A DNA stretch of 64,000 bases from Hydrogenovibrio crunogenus (GCF_004786015.1 NZ_CP032096.1:496001-560000); one strand, 5' to 3'; counted from the stretch's first letter, positions 47,542 through 57,195 are shown. Made by a program: numbers and translations. The notes: generated by a model not told the origin, from the letters alone.

Positions 47542-48810
47542 ATGAGTGAAAAAGAAATGGATGTCAAAGCCTATATGCAGAAACTGGGGCAACAAGCCCG
47601 AGAAGCTTCCCGTCAATTAATGGTGGCGACCACTCGTCAAAAAAATACCGCATTATTAAATATTGCAACCGCACTGGAAGCGCAAGCCGAAACGCTGAAA
47701 GCCGAAAATGCGAAAGATTTAGAGCAAGGTAAAGCCAATGGTCTAGATGCCGCGATGTTGGACCGTTTGGCTTTGACTGATAAAGTGATAACTGGCATGG
47801 CGACGGGGTTGAGACAAATCGCAGCCTTGAACGATCCGATTGGCGAGATTTCGGATATGAATTATCTGCCGTCGGGCATTCAGGTCGGAAAAATGCGTGT
47901 GCCTTTAGGAGTGGTGGGGATTATTTATGAATCTCGTCCTAATGTCACGATTGATGCGGCGGCCTTATGTTTGAAATCCGGTAATGCGGCCTTGTTGAGA
48001 GGAGGTTCTGAGGCGGCTTATTCAAACCGAGCCTTGGCTAAATGTATTCAATCAGCTTTAAGTGAGTCAGGTCTTTTGCCAACCGCTGTTCAAGTGGTGG
48101 AAACTACGGATCGTGCCGCAGTCGGTGAGATGATTGCCATGCCGGACTATGTGGATGTCATTATTCCTCGAGGCGGTAAAGGATTGATTGAACGTATCAG
48201 TGAAGGCGCTAAAGTCCCTGTCATCAAACATTTAGACGGTATTTGTCATGTCTATATCGATGATGATGCAGATGCGGATAAAGCCACGCGGGTTGCTTTT
48301 AATGCTAAAACGCATCGTTATGGGGTATGTAATGCGATGGAAACACTATTGATTGCAGATTCTCGTGCTGCCGAGATTCTGCCAGGCCTGGTAGAAATGT
48401 ATGAAGCCAAAGGTGTGGAGTTGCGTGGTTGTGAACAAACGCGTGCTATTTGTGATATGAAAGCGGCTACCGAAGAAGACTGGGCCACAGAATATTTAGC
48501 GCCTATTCTGTCCATAAAAGTAGTGGAAGATGTGGATGAGGCGATTGAGCATATTACACAGTACAGCTCAGGTCATACCGAATCGATTATTACCGAAAAT
48601 TTAACGACCTCCCGTCAATTCTTGGCGCGTGTCGATTCCAGTTCGGTGATGGTGAACGCGTCCACTCGCTTTGCGGATGGGTTTGAGTATGGTTTAGGTG
48701 CTGAAATCGGTATCAGTACGGACAAATTCCATGCACGCGGACCAGTCGGACTGGAAGGGTTGACGTCTCAAAAATACATTGTGCTAGGGGACGGCACGAT
48801 TAGAGAGTAA
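47542..48810 (+). CDS. proA: Gamma-glutamyl phosphate reductase
   Basis: A 422-residue NADPH enzyme of proline synthesis, reducing gamma-glutamyl phosphate to the semialdehyde. [36 protein letters not shown], the catalytic Cys in [13 protein letters not shown] (about 268) and [18 protein letters not shown] are diagnostic. Start ATG 47542 has a GAGTGG site; ATG 47521 has none. proB is not adjacent. An exact CCAGGCCTGG at 48382-48391 reads Pro-Gly-Leu. Confidence 0.96.
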   Translation: MSEKEMDVKAYMQKLGQQAREASRQLMVATTRQKNTALLNIATALEAQAETLKAENAKDLEQGKANGLDAAMLDRLALTDKVITGMATGLRQIAALNDPIGEISDMNYLPSGIQVGKMRVPLGVVGIIYESRPNVTIDAAALCLKSGNAALLRGGSEAAYSNRALAKCIQSALSESGLLPTAVQVVETTDRAAVGEMIAMPDYVDVIIPRGGKGLIERISEGAKVPVIKHLDGICHVYIDDDADADKATRVAFNAKTHRYGVCNAMETLLIADSRAAEILPGLVEMYEAKGVELRGCEQTRAICDMKAATEEDWATEYLAPILSIKVVEDVDEAIEHITQYSSGHTESIITENLTTSRQFLARVDSSSVMVNASTRFADGFEYGLGAEIGISTDKFHARGPVGLEGLTSQKYIVLGDGTIRE

Positions 48811-48835
48811 TTGTATGACGTGGGCGGCTGTGATG

Positions 48836-49456
48836 TTACTTCCGAACAGCCGTCAATAATACGTCTTTTGCGTGGCAGATGGCGTGGAACGCTTCAGCCT
48901 TTCCCCCTTTGTCCGGATGATGGATTTGGGATAGCTTGCGATATTGCAGATGCACTTTTTTGGGTGTGATATCGGTTTCAATTTCCAATGTCTTTTTGGC
49001 TTCTTGAATCTCTTTTTGACTGTAAGAGAGGCTCCCTGGTTTTCCAAAACTTTTCCAAAAGCCATCAATCAAATCAATGACATCTTGTTCTTGAGTATGA
49101 ATAAAGGTTTCATAATCCAAATAGTATGTTTTGACTTCATCAATTGCCGATACCTTTTGTGCTGTATTTTCTTTAGGCGTTGTATCTAAATAAATATCCA
49201 AAGTATGGATGTTTAGATTGCCTTTTTTTTCTGTATGCCACTTGTCTTGAAGTCGATACAATAAATGAAACAATAAAAAATGCGCTCTGAAAAGTTCTAA
49301 AGGTTCTAGAGAAGGGGTGAACTGATCAAACCCTAAAGCGACCAATTGTTTCATCAGGTCGTATTCTTTAATCGGCTTGCCATTCAACAGCAGTTGGTAA
49401 ATCGCTTCTTCAAATAACGAAGGGATTTCGGGAATTGTCATATGAATATTTGACAT
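48836..49456 (-). CDS. DnaJ-related protein with C-terminal J domain
   Basis: A 206-residue cochaperone-like protein of the DNAJ_related type. The N-terminal domain (about 5-145) has MTIPEIPSLFEEAIYQLLL and PLELFRAHFLLFHLLYRLQDKW; the last 65 residues form a J domain with the essential HPD in KLSQIHHPDKGGKAEAFHAICHAKDVL. It should stimulate DnaK ATP hydrolysis for an unknown client. Divergent from nadD, sharing 39 bases. Confidence 0.88.
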   Translation of the reverse strand: MSNIHMTIPEIPSLFEEAIYQLLLNGKPIKEYDLMKQLVALGFDQFTPSLEPLELFRAHFLLFHLLYRLQDKWHTEKKGNLNIHTLDIYLDTTPKENTAQKVSAIDEVKTYYLDYETFIHTQEQDVIDLIDGFWKSFGKPGSLSYSQKEIQEAKKTLEIETDITPKKVHLQYRKLSQIHHPDKGGKAEAFHAICHAKDVLLTAVRK

Positions 49457-49495
49457 AGTTGCTATAATACCAAAAAAACCTAAAGAGAATTATTT

Positions 49496-50125
49496 TTGCA
49501 AACTAATCGTTTAATCGGCATTAACGGCGGTACTTTCGACCCGATTCATTTTGGGCATTTACGTCCGGCCTTGGAAGTGCTTCATGCGCTTCATTTGGAT
49601 GAGATGCGATTTATTCCTGCCTATCAGCCTGTTCATAGAGCGTCTCCATCTGTATCAGCACAACAGCGGTGCGAAATGGTTCGACTTGCCATTCAAAACC
49701 AACCGAGTTTTAAGTTGGATACCATTGAGTTGGACCTGGGTGGACCTTCTTATACCGCGACTACTTTGGAAGCCATTAAAAAATCTGAACCGAATGCTTC
49801 TTTGGTTTTAATGATGGGAACTGACGCGTTTGCTAAATTTAATCAATGGCACGATTGGCAAGGGATTTTAAATCTAGCCAATATTGTGGTAACCCATCGA
49901 CCAGGTGAACCGGTTCCAAGAGATGGGGAAGTCGGGCAGATATTTATGAATCACTGGGTACCCAAGTTAACGGAAGCAAGTGGCCAGATTGTCGATTTGC
50001 CTGTCACACAATTGGATTTAAGTGCCACGGCGCTACGATCTTATTTAAAAAACGGAGACCCGGTTGATTATTTGATGCCGGAAAATGTCGCCCGTTATAT
50101 ATATGAACATCAGCTTTACCAATAG
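49496..50125 (+). CDS. nadD: Nicotinate-nucleotide adenylyltransferase
   Basis: A 209-residue NAD biosynthesis enzyme making deamido-NAD from NaMN and ATP. GINGGTFDPIHFGHLRPA holds the GxFDPxHxGH nucleotidyl-transferase motif, and LSATALRSYLK matches the ISSTxIR signature. Start is TTG 49496, 8 bases behind AAAGAGA; no ATG fits. nadD-rsfS-rlmH is a conserved order. Confidence 0.95.
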   Translation: MQTNRLIGINGGTFDPIHFGHLRPALEVLHALHLDEMRFIPAYQPVHRASPSVSAQQRCEMVRLAIQNQPSFKLDTIELDLGGPSYTATTLEAIKKSEPNASLVLMMGTDAFAKFNQWHDWQGILNLANIVVTHRPGEPVPRDGEVGQIFMNHWVPKLTEASGQIVDLPVTQLDLSATALRSYLKNGDPVDYLMPENVARYIYEHQLYQ

Positions 50126-50143
50126 AAGAGAGTGATTGAATAC

Positions 50144-50506
50144 ATGATGGATAGCCAGCAAGTTGAAGCGTTAATTGTTAGTACTTTGGAAGATAGTAAA
50201 GCGCGAGATATTCAAGTTTTGGATGTTTCAAAGCTTTCTTCCTTTACCGATAAAATGGTCATTGCAACAGGGACATCAACCACGCATGTCCGCTCTACGG
50301 GGAATGCGGTGGCACAAGCCTTTAAAGAAGCAGGTGAACCACCAATGGGTGTGGAAGCCGGTCCAGAGCCTGATTGGGTTTTGGTGGACCTTGGTAACGC
50401 CATTGTTCATGTGATGACAGAGTCTGCACGAGCACATTACCAGCTTGAAAAATTATGGAATATCAAGCCGGGTGACGGTGCGAGTCTTGATTCAGCAAAC
50501 GGCTGA
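50144..50506 (+). CDS. rsfS: Ribosomal silencing factor RsfS
   Basis: A 121-residue protein that binds L14 and blocks subunit joining when nutrients are short. DSKARDIQVLDVSKLSSFTDKMVIATGTSTTHVRS and GPEPDWVLVDLGNAIVHVM are signatures. Starts at GTG 50132, ATG 50144 or ATG 50147 are possible; I take 50144. Confidence 0.94.
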   Translation: MMDSQQVEALIVSTLEDSKARDIQVLDVSKLSSFTDKMVIATGTSTTHVRSTGNAVAQAFKEAGEPPMGVEAGPEPDWVLVDLGNAIVHVMTESARAHYQLEKLWNIKPGDGASLDSANG

Positions 50507-50535
50507 TATTAAAAGTTTATTAGGCTGAAACGTTT

Positions 50536-51006
50536 GTGAATATTCATTTTATTGTCGTCGGACAAAAGATGCCAGGCTGGGTGCAAACAGGGTATGCCGA
50601 ATATGCTAAACGATTGCCAAAAGCCTGCACGTTAAAGCTTGTAGAACTCCCGATGGCAACGCGTGGGAAATCAGGATCCGTTGCACAATATAAATCTGAA
50701 GAAGCCAAGCGAATTTTGGCCGCGGTGCCGAAAGGGGCTAAGCTGGTTGTGCTAGATGAAAAAGGCCAGGAATTGACTACGGTTCAATTTTCTCAGAAAC
50801 TGGATGATTGGTTAGGTTCCGGGCAAGATGTCGCGTTAATCGTTGGCGGTCCAGACGGGCTTGATGCCAGTTTGATTCAACAAGCCGAATGGAAATGGGG
50901 ACTTTCTAAGCTCACCTTGCCACATCCTTTGGTGAGAGTAATGGTAGCTGAACAAATTTATCGCGCTTGGTCTGTATTGCAAAACCATCCTTATCATCGA
51001 GATTAA
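50536..51006 (+). CDS. rlmH: 23S rRNA m3-pseudouridine-1915 methyltransferase
   Basis: A 156-residue SPOUT methyltransferase, same length as E. coli RlmH. GGPDGLD (about 103) and the C-terminal knot LSKLTLPHPLVRVMVAEQIYRAWSVLQNHPYHR are near-consensus. GTG start at 50536 gives the normal N-terminus MNIHFIVVGQKMP. Acts on assembled 70S ribosomes. Confidence 0.96.
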   Translation: MNIHFIVVGQKMPGWVQTGYAEYAKRLPKACTLKLVELPMATRGKSGSVAQYKSEEAKRILAAVPKGAKLVVLDEKGQELTTVQFSQKLDDWLGSGQDVALIVGGPDGLDASLIQQAEWKWGLSKLTLPHPLVRVMVAEQIYRAWSVLQNHPYHRD

Positions 51007-51151
51007 CTCGATGTTGTCTTTTATCTAATAGATTGCTTTTAAACTAGTTTTTTTACGTATTCGAAAGTACAATGAATTTGTGTTTAAAGTCAAAGTGTTA
51101 TCAAAGATGCTTTTTGACTGACGTGCATTTAAATCATAAAAGAGGTGACTT

Positions 51152-51403
51152 ATGGATTTAGCAGGTTTGATCACATTTTTAGCGGTCGGAGCGATAGCTG
51201 GTTGGCTTGCAGGTTTACTAATGAAAGGGCAAGGGTTCGGTCTGCTGGGTAATATTGTTATTGGTGTCATTGGGGCATTTGTTGGTGGCTTTGTGTTCGG
51301 CTTATTGGGCATCGTCACAACAAGTATTTTAGGCACCATCGTGAGTGCGACCGTCGGCGCTGCGATTTTATTATTTGTGGTCGGAGTGCTTAAAAAAGCT
51401 TAA
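51152..51403 (+). CDS. GlsB/YeaQ/YmgE-family membrane protein
   Basis: An 83-residue inner membrane protein with three Gly-rich hydrophobic segments (AVGAIAGWLAGLLMKG, GLLGNIVIGVIGAFVGGFVF, TIVSATVGAAILLFVVGVL). This is the family formerly called transglycosylase-associated, of stress-linked but unknown function. AGAGGTG precedes the ATG. Single-gene unit with a terminator after it. Confidence 0.9.
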   Translation: MDLAGLITFLAVGAIAGWLAGLLMKGQGFGLLGNIVIGVIGAFVGGFVFGLLGIVTTSILGTIVSATVGAAILLFVVGVLKKA

Positions 51404-51440
51404 TAAGACTTTGACGCTGGATATTTTAAGGTGCTTTAAT

Positions 51441-51468
51441 AAAGAACCACCAGGCCTGGTGGTTTTTT
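51441..51468 (+). terminator. Terminator with CCAGGCCTGG core
   Basis: AACCACCAGGCCTGGTGGTT (51445-51464) is a perfect 20-base palindrome followed by five further T. Confidence 0.9.
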
Positions 51469-51552
51469 TATGTTGAATACAGAGTAAGTTGCATGCGGTA
51501 GGATGGTCTTGAAGATTCCCTTCATTGACAGATTGGCTAAAAGGTGACATGG

Positions 51553-52494
51553 ATGGAAAATAAAAAAACAATCTCTTTAGTGTTGGGCAGTGGCGGAGCA
51601 AGAGGTTGGGCACATATTGGTGTGATTCGCTGGCTAGAAGAAAATGGGTATGAGATTCGTTCCGTCACCGGATGTTCCATTGGTGCTCTGGTTGGGGGTG
51701 TTTATGCCGCTGGCAAGTTGGATGAGTTTGAAGAATGGGTTTGTTCTATTCGTAAGGTGGATATTGTCACATTATTGGATTTGTCCTGGCAACGCAGTGG
51801 TTTGGTAAAAGGGGATAAGATCATTAAATCTTTGGTCGACTTGGTCGGTGATCAAATGATTGAAGACTTACCTATGACTTATACCGCCGTGGCTTCAGAT
51901 ATTGTGCGCCAGCGAGAAATCTGGCTGCAATCAGGTCGTTTATTTGATGCGATTCGAGCCTCGATTTCTTTGCCATTATTTTTTACGCCGTTTCATTATC
52001 ATGGTGTTGATCTGATTGATGGGGGGGTTTTAAATCCTGTCCCAATTGCGCCTGCGTTTAGTGATAAAACGGATATGATTCTTGCAGTGAGTTTAAGTGG
52101 TGAACCCGAAAATACTGATAAGATAGAAAAAATAGAATCTCGTTCAGATGATGAAAAGTTAGAAGCTGAATCAGAAGAGTCATCCAAACAGTCTCAGGAT
52201 GAAAATAATTTTTATGAAAAAATCAGTCGGTTTATCAGTAAGTTTCGAGAACCTGATGAAGCCGCATCGACTCGGAACTGGAGTGTTTATGAAATTGCAG
52301 ACCTGGCGTTTGACTCGATGCAAAGCACGATTGCGCGGCAAAAACTGGCAGCCTATCCGCCAGATAAAATTATTGAAATAGCAAATGATGTCTGTGGGTC
52401 GCTTGAGTTTGATCGGGCCTCAGAAATGATTGAACTCGGTTATCAAATCGCTGAAAAGTCAATGAAAAAGCAAGAATCACCTTTGGTTATATAA
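51553..52494 (+). CDS. Patatin-like phospholipase (RssA-like)
   Basis: A 313-residue serine lipid hydrolase. Oxyanion loop GSGGARGWAHIG (about 11-22), nucleophile elbow GCSIG (about 38-42) and the dyad Asp in LIDGGVLNP (about 156) are intact, so it should be active. Between the catalytic core and the C-terminal helices is an acidic Glu/Ser-rich insertion (about 185-218). No signal peptide. Start ATG 51553 behind AAGGTG; the GTG 51544 lies in that site. The next gene is another phospholipase, 34 bases away. Substrate not known. Confidence 0.88.
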   Translation: MENKKTISLVLGSGGARGWAHIGVIRWLEENGYEIRSVTGCSIGALVGGVYAAGKLDEFEEWVCSIRKVDIVTLLDLSWQRSGLVKGDKIIKSLVDLVGDQMIEDLPMTYTAVASDIVRQREIWLQSGRLFDAIRASISLPLFFTPFHYHGVDLIDGGVLNPVPIAPAFSDKTDMILAVSLSGEPENTDKIEKIESRSDDEKLEAESEESSKQSQDENNFYEKISRFISKFREPDEAASTRNWSVYEIADLAFDSMQSTIARQKLAAYPPDKIIEIANDVCGSLEFDRASEMIELGYQIAEKSMKKQESPLVI

Positions 52495-52528
52495 AAGCAA
52501 TTAACAAGGAAAAGGGAATAGAAAAGCT

Positions 52529-53536
52529 GTGGATAATGATGAAAAGTTGGGTCGGCCTTTCGTAGGATTTTTTCTTATTTTTTTGAGCGGAATGGTATTT
52601 TCGCAACCAGCTGTTTCCGGACCCAATTACGATTCAGGGTGTGTTCAAAAAGCGCTTCAAGAACAAGCGCCAGATACCACGCTGGAGCAAATTAGAGAAC
52701 AGTGCCTGTCTTCATCTGTTGATCTTGAGGACAAATCGGCGCTCACGTCACGACTTGAAGCTGAAAAACGCTCTAAATATAACCCGTTTTCCATTCAGCC
52801 ATACCGGACGAACTATGTTTTGTTCGGATCCTATAATTTTTCCGAGACCAATGAGAAGCCTTTTAGAGAAGTTGCTTTAACAGGAGACGAATCTTTTGAA
52901 CCTTATGAAGTCAAATTTCAAATTAGTTTGAAAGTGCCTGTTGCAGATCAATTATTGGGCTGGGGAGACCATTTGTTTGTCGGTTATACCAACCGTTCAT
53001 TTTGGCAAGCTTACAACTCCAAAATTTCAAAACCCTTCCGGGAAACCAATCATGAACCCGAAGTTTGGATGAGCTTTGATAATAAGTGGACGATTAATGG
53101 ATGGCGTAATCGACTGGTTGATCTAGGTCTCGTCCATCAGTCCAATGGTCGTTCCGGGACTTTATCACGCTCCTGGGATCGAGCTTATATTCGAATGATC
53201 TTTGAAAAGGGTAATTCAGCGTTTGCGATTAAGCCTTGGTTACGATTTCCAGAACCAGCCGGTCAAGATGATAACCCTGATATTTTGCATTATATGGGAA
53301 ATGCAGAGTTTCGTTTTGTAACCAAGCAGAATCGGCACCAGTTCAGTGTATTGGTGCGGAATAATTTTGATGAACAAGATAATAAAGGCGCGCTGGAATT
53401 AGGGTACAGCTTTCCTATTCATCGGAACTTGAATGCGTATGTTCAATGGTTTTATGGTTATGGTGAAAGTTTGATTGATTATGATTATAAAAATAATACT
53501 GTGAGTATAGGTGTAAAACTGGGAAATTGGTTGTAG
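52529..53536 (+). CDS. pldA: Outer membrane phospholipase A
   Basis: A 335-residue OMPLA-family beta barrel that degrades phospholipids reaching the outer leaflet. N-terminal signal peptide (hydrophobic about 12-27), YNPFSIQPYRTNYVLFGSYNF as the first barrel strand, and the catalytic region LVHQSNGRSGTLSRSWDRAYI with the active His and Ser. Activity in E. coli needs calcium and dimerisation. GTG start 52529 with AAGGGAA 15 bases before. Probably cotranscribed with the patatin gene, giving a paired phospholipid-degrading unit. Confidence 0.92.
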   Translation: MDNDEKLGRPFVGFFLIFLSGMVFSQPAVSGPNYDSGCVQKALQEQAPDTTLEQIREQCLSSSVDLEDKSALTSRLEAEKRSKYNPFSIQPYRTNYVLFGSYNFSETNEKPFREVALTGDESFEPYEVKFQISLKVPVADQLLGWGDHLFVGYTNRSFWQAYNSKISKPFRETNHEPEVWMSFDNKWTINGWRNRLVDLGLVHQSNGRSGTLSRSWDRAYIRMIFEKGNSAFAIKPWLRFPEPAGQDDNPDILHYMGNAEFRFVTKQNRHQFSVLVRNNFDEQDNKGALELGYSFPIHRNLNAYVQWFYGYGESLIDYDYKNNTVSIGVKLGNWL

Positions 53537-53627
53537 AATAAAACAAAAAATAACAATATAACTTGTCGGGCTATAGCAGTCTTGATCAAAGTTGCACTCT
53601 CTAACCATTTATGAAAAAGGAATTTGT

Positions 53628-54572
53628 GTGCCTTTTTGGTTTGAAAAACATGAAATGCGACGCTTCCGGCGCGTTGACATCCCTGTAAAAATTTATATCA
53701 CACCAAATGAAGCGATTAAGGATCAGCAGATCTTTGCGTATGGTATTGATTATTTCCCACCGACTAAAATAAAAAAGATTAAAAAAGCAAAAAGAGAAAT
53801 GCATCATTGGGTCGGTCTGATTCAGGAGCAGAAAGATATTTTAGCCCCTTTTTTTGATGACTTTGAAACCTATATTGAATTTTTTAAGGAGTGGGTTCAA
53901 GCATTGTCTGAAGGACAGTCCCCGAGAGCCAGTAAAAAAGATTGGTTGACGTTTCATGCCTATGCAAAAGGCGTTCAGAAGATTCAATCCTTGGCAACCT
54001 CTGCCCCTAAAACCTTTCAATACTTTGAGCGTCTCAATCAGAAACTGATAACTCATTTCGAGCATATGGCAAAGTGTGCGGAACAATCGACGTCTTCCCA
54101 CTTCGTCTTGCCTAAAATGCTGCCTGAGCATTTTGCCATTGATGACATGAAAAAACGTTTTGAATCACCATCGGCTCAAAAAGTTCCTTTAATTCAGTCT
54201 TTGTATCATTTGTATTTATATATGTCGTATACCTTTGATGCGTATGGAGAGCTGTTGCAAGATATTTGTTCTGACCAATCGCCTTCTTCTTGGCCTGAGG
54301 CGGAAGTGAATTTGAGTGCCGGAGGTGTGTCCATCAAACTGGATAAGCGCTATAAACCGAATATGCGATGTAAGATAACCCTTTATTTTACCGGGAGTAA
54401 GCGACTGTTCAAATTTCAGTCAACGCTTATCCGAGCGTTTTCTGTTCCGGAGTTTGAAGCAGAATGTAATGCCTTTAATTTTGATTTTCCAAACAGTCAG
54501 GATCAGCATTTGATTCAAATGGAAATTGAACAATTTGAAATTCGAAATAGTATGAGTGTGCAGTTGTCATGA
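53628..54572 (+). CDS. PilZ-related protein with split motif
   Basis: A 314-residue cytoplasmic protein. The RxxxR half of the PilZ c-di-GMP site is at residues 11-15 (RRFRR), at the usual start of a PilZ domain, but the D/NxSxxG half (NLSAGGV) is at about 228, so some 210 residues, mostly helical, lie between them; normally the gap is about 25-30. Either a helical domain is inserted in one PilZ domain or the N-terminal arginines act with the C-terminal barrel (222-314) across the fold. Start GTG 53628 chosen for AAAAAGG 7 bases upstream. c-di-GMP binding is inferred. Confidence 0.72.
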   Translation: MPFWFEKHEMRRFRRVDIPVKIYITPNEAIKDQQIFAYGIDYFPPTKIKKIKKAKREMHHWVGLIQEQKDILAPFFDDFETYIEFFKEWVQALSEGQSPRASKKDWLTFHAYAKGVQKIQSLATSAPKTFQYFERLNQKLITHFEHMAKCAEQSTSSHFVLPKMLPEHFAIDDMKKRFESPSAQKVPLIQSLYHLYLYMSYTFDAYGELLQDICSDQSPSSWPEAEVNLSAGGVSIKLDKRYKPNMRCKITLYFTGSKRLFKFQSTLIRAFSVPEFEAECNAFNFDFPNSQDQHLIQMEIEQFEIRNSMSVQLS

Positions 54573-54597
54573 TTTTGTGGCAAGGAGGGAGGGACAA

Positions 54598-54993
54598 GTG
54601 GCAAATAGTGTAGAACCGACATTTATGAATGGGTTGTCTTTTACTTTAAGGCCGGTGGCAACTGAACTTTTCAATATGCATTTGCTAAAAGAGTTGTTAG
54701 AGATTAGACAAGGAAAAGTTCCTTCCTCTTTAGTTCAAAAATATACGATGTCACAAGAACAATGGGTCGAGGTCAGCAATGTGGTGATTTTAACCAAGTT
54801 GTCTCAATTCACGATATCAAAAGAATTGAAATTGGATTATGTCGAGCATCTGCAGGATGTTTTGCGTGCGGTATTGGATATGGAAGGGGCAACATTCGAA
54901 GAAGTCCATCAGGCAATTCAATATTACCAAGCCAATGTCTTAGCTGATTGGTATAGAAGATTACAAAAACACCACACTTATCAACTCCGTTAG
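54598..54993 (+). CDS. Hypothetical helical protein
   Basis: A 131-residue protein I do not recognise. It is predicted largely helical, without signal peptide or membrane segment, with an Ala/Leu/Glu pattern (VEHLQDVLRAVLDMEGATFEEVHQAIQYYQANVLADWYRRLQ). GTG 54598 lies behind a very strong GGAGGGAGGG (54584-54593); an upstream open frame has none. It starts 25 bases after the PilZ-like gene and is probably cotranscribed, so the two may act together. Confidence 0.7.
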   Translation: MANSVEPTFMNGLSFTLRPVATELFNMHLLKELLEIRQGKVPSSLVQKYTMSQEQWVEVSNVVILTKLSQFTISKELKLDYVEHLQDVLRAVLDMEGATFEEVHQAIQYYQANVLADWYRRLQKHHTYQLR

Positions 54994-55087
54994 ATGAGGG
55001 ATGTTGATAAAAATATCTCTTTTAAGCCTGAGTTGCCAAAATAAAAAATAATTTATTTTTCTCTTATGAAGAAAGCATGATAAATGT

Positions 55088-55116
55088 TTGACAAGGGAAG
55101 TGATTTTGTAGATAAT
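55088..55116 (+). promoter_or_regulatory. Sigma70 promoter of rpsT
   Basis: TTGACA (55088-55093), 17-base spacer, GATAAT (55111-55116): nearly ideal. Gives a leader of about 115 bases before rpsT, long enough for leader-based control. Confidence 0.75.
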
Positions 55117-55238
55117 TCCGCAATCCTTTCAAACATTTAGATACTTTAGAAAGATTTAGCCCTTTCTTAATGAGTGTCGATTGTCGATGCGTATCGATGT
55201 AAACGATTGAAAAAAATAAATTTTTGGAGTTATAAAGA

Positions 55239-55502
55239 ATGGCAAATTCAGTACAAGCAACGAAAAGAGCTCGTCAAGCCGAGAAGCATCGTCAACATAA
55301 TGCAGGTATGCGCGCTGCAATGCGTACAACAGTCAAGAAAGTTCTTTCTGCTGTTGAAGCGGGCGATAAAGAAGCGGCAACAGCTGCATTTCGTGTTGCG
55401 CAATCAAGCTTAGACAATATGGCTCGTAAAGGTCTTATTGCTAAAAACAAAGCGGCTCGTAATAAAAGTCGTATTAACGCGCGTATTAAAGCAATGGCTT
55501 AA
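55239..55502 (+). CDS. rpsT: 30S ribosomal protein S20
   Basis: An 87-residue basic protein of the small subunit body, same length as E. coli S20. The start [29 protein letters not shown] and end [23 protein letters not shown] are diagnostic. TTGGAG precedes ATG 55239. Monocistronic, with its own promoter and terminator. Confidence 0.97.
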   Translation: MANSVQATKRARQAEKHRQHNAGMRAAMRTTVKKVLSAVEAGDKEAATAAFRVAQSSLDNMARKGLIAKNKAARNKSRINARIKAMA

Positions 55503-55518
55503 TTACCAGCGTTTACTT

Positions 55519-55547
55519 AAAAAAGCCGGGTTTATCCCGGTTTTTTT
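55519..55547 (+). terminator. Terminator of rpsT
   Basis: AAAGCCGGG - TTTAT - CCCGG followed by seven T. Confidence 0.9.
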
Positions 55548-55659
55548 GTGTCTAAAAACCAGGGAAGTGCTTTTTAGAAAGCCGAACATTAAAAAAATTC
55601 GAGTTGCTTCCGGTTCGTCGTTACAATAGTGATATCTCATAACATTAAAGACTCTAACG

Positions 55660-57195
55660 TTGAAACGTATTATTAAAGCCACTGCTACCGTTGGCGGTAT
55701 GACTATGATCTCCCGGCTGCTCGGTTTTGTTCGAGATATGGTGATAGCACGCTATTTTGGTGCCACTGCTGGAGCCGATGCTTTTTTTGTCGCATTTAAA
55801 ATCCCTAATTTCTTTCGCCGACTGTTTGCTGAAGGTGCATTCTCACAAGCGTTTGTTCCGGTTTTATCTGAGGTTAAGGAGAAGCGCGGGAAGGATGCCG
55901 TCAAGCATTTAATCAATGCCATTTCTTTTCGATTAGGCGGTATTCTATTGCTGCTAACAGCCTTCGGCGTTTTTGGATCAGGTCTTTGGATGCTCGTGTT
56001 TGCACCCGGTTTTGCGGATGATCCGGAAAAATTTCAGTTAGCGTCTGATATGCTATCCATTACCTTTCCGTATTTGCTGCTCATTTCTCTAGTCGCTTTT
56101 TCTTCAGCGATTATGAACACTTATGATCAGTTTGCTGTTCCCGCGTTTACACCTGTCTTCTTGAATCTGGTATTAATCACGTTCGCTATTTGGGTGTCTC
56201 CTTTGTTGGATGTGCCCGTCATGGCGTTGGCTTGGGGGGTTTTGGCGGCTGGGGTGGTGCAACTGCTCTTTCACCTCCCTTTTTTAAAGCGCCTTGGACT
56301 GCTGCCAGTCCCTTCTCCTAAAACGGATGAAGGGGTTTCCGAAGTGAAGCGCTTAATGTTACCGGCGCTATTTGGAGTGTCGGTGGCACAGATCAATTTA
56401 TTGATTGATACTGTTTTGGCTTCTTTTTTGATTACGGGGTCGGTCTCTTGGTTGTATTATTCGGATCGTTTGATGGAATTTCCACTAGGGGTGTTTGGTG
56501 TGGCTTTAGCGACCGTGGTTTTACCCGGCCTGTCGAAAAAAGCCGCTACGGAAAATTGGGATGGTTTCCGGCAAGATATCGATACCGCGCTACGTTTGGT
56601 GCTGATTATTGGTGTTCCCGCCACGCTTGGCCTACTATTGCTGGCCCAACCCCTAATGATTACTTTATTTTACTATGGCGCCTTTACGGAAAATGATGTG
56701 ACGATGTCAGGCATGAGTTTGATGGCATATTCTTTTGGTTTGCTGGGCTTTATTTTGGTTAAAATTCTGGCGCCGGCTTTTTATGCGCGTAAGGATATGA
56801 AAACACCGGTTAAAATTGCGGTGGTCGCCTTGGTGACCAATACAGTCATGAATTTAGCGTTGATTGGCCCTTTTGCACATGTGGGGTTGGCTGCCGCCAC
56901 CAGTATTTCAGCGTTCGTTAATGCGGGATTGCTTTACTGGTTTTTAAGAAAGCAGCAGGCTTTTTCGCCATTACCAGGTTGGGGAAAGCTCTGGGGGCAA
57001 GTCTTGTTTGCAAATAGTGTATTGGTGATTTTGATTTTAGCAATTACCCCAGATATTTCGGATTGGCTGTCCTTTGATGCTTGGCATCGCTTGGGTTGGT
57101 TGTTAGCGATTGTGTTCGGTACAATGGCCGCTTATGGTGTCGTGTTGGTCGCAACAGGAATCAAACCGAAGCGCTTGTTGAAAAAAGAGCGTTAA
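55660..57195 (+). CDS. murJ: Lipid II flippase MurJ
   Basis: A 511-residue MOP-superfamily transporter with about 14 membrane helices that flips lipid II for peptidoglycan synthesis. GGMTMISRLLGFVRDMVIARYFGATAGADAFFVAFKIPNFFRRLFAEGAFSQAFVPVLSE is the conserved N-terminal half of TM1-2, and LPGLSKKAA matches the central loop. TTG start at 55660 fits; the ribosome binding site is weak (AAAGACT). rpsT-murJ-ribF-ileS-lspA is the standard order. Confidence 0.95.
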   Translation: MKRIIKATATVGGMTMISRLLGFVRDMVIARYFGATAGADAFFVAFKIPNFFRRLFAEGAFSQAFVPVLSEVKEKRGKDAVKHLINAISFRLGGILLLLTAFGVFGSGLWMLVFAPGFADDPEKFQLASDMLSITFPYLLLISLVAFSSAIMNTYDQFAVPAFTPVFLNLVLITFAIWVSPLLDVPVMALAWGVLAAGVVQLLFHLPFLKRLGLLPVPSPKTDEGVSEVKRLMLPALFGVSVAQINLLIDTVLASFLITGSVSWLYYSDRLMEFPLGVFGVALATVVLPGLSKKAATENWDGFRQDIDTALRLVLIIGVPATLGLLLLAQPLMITLFYYGAFTENDVTMSGMSLMAYSFGLLGFILVKILAPAFYARKDMKTPVKIAVVALVTNTVMNLALIGPFAHVGLAAATSISAFVNAGLLYWFLRKQQAFSPLPGWGKLWGQVLFANSVLVILILAITPDISDWLSFDAWHRLGWLLAIVFGTMAAYGVVLVATGIKPKRLLKKER

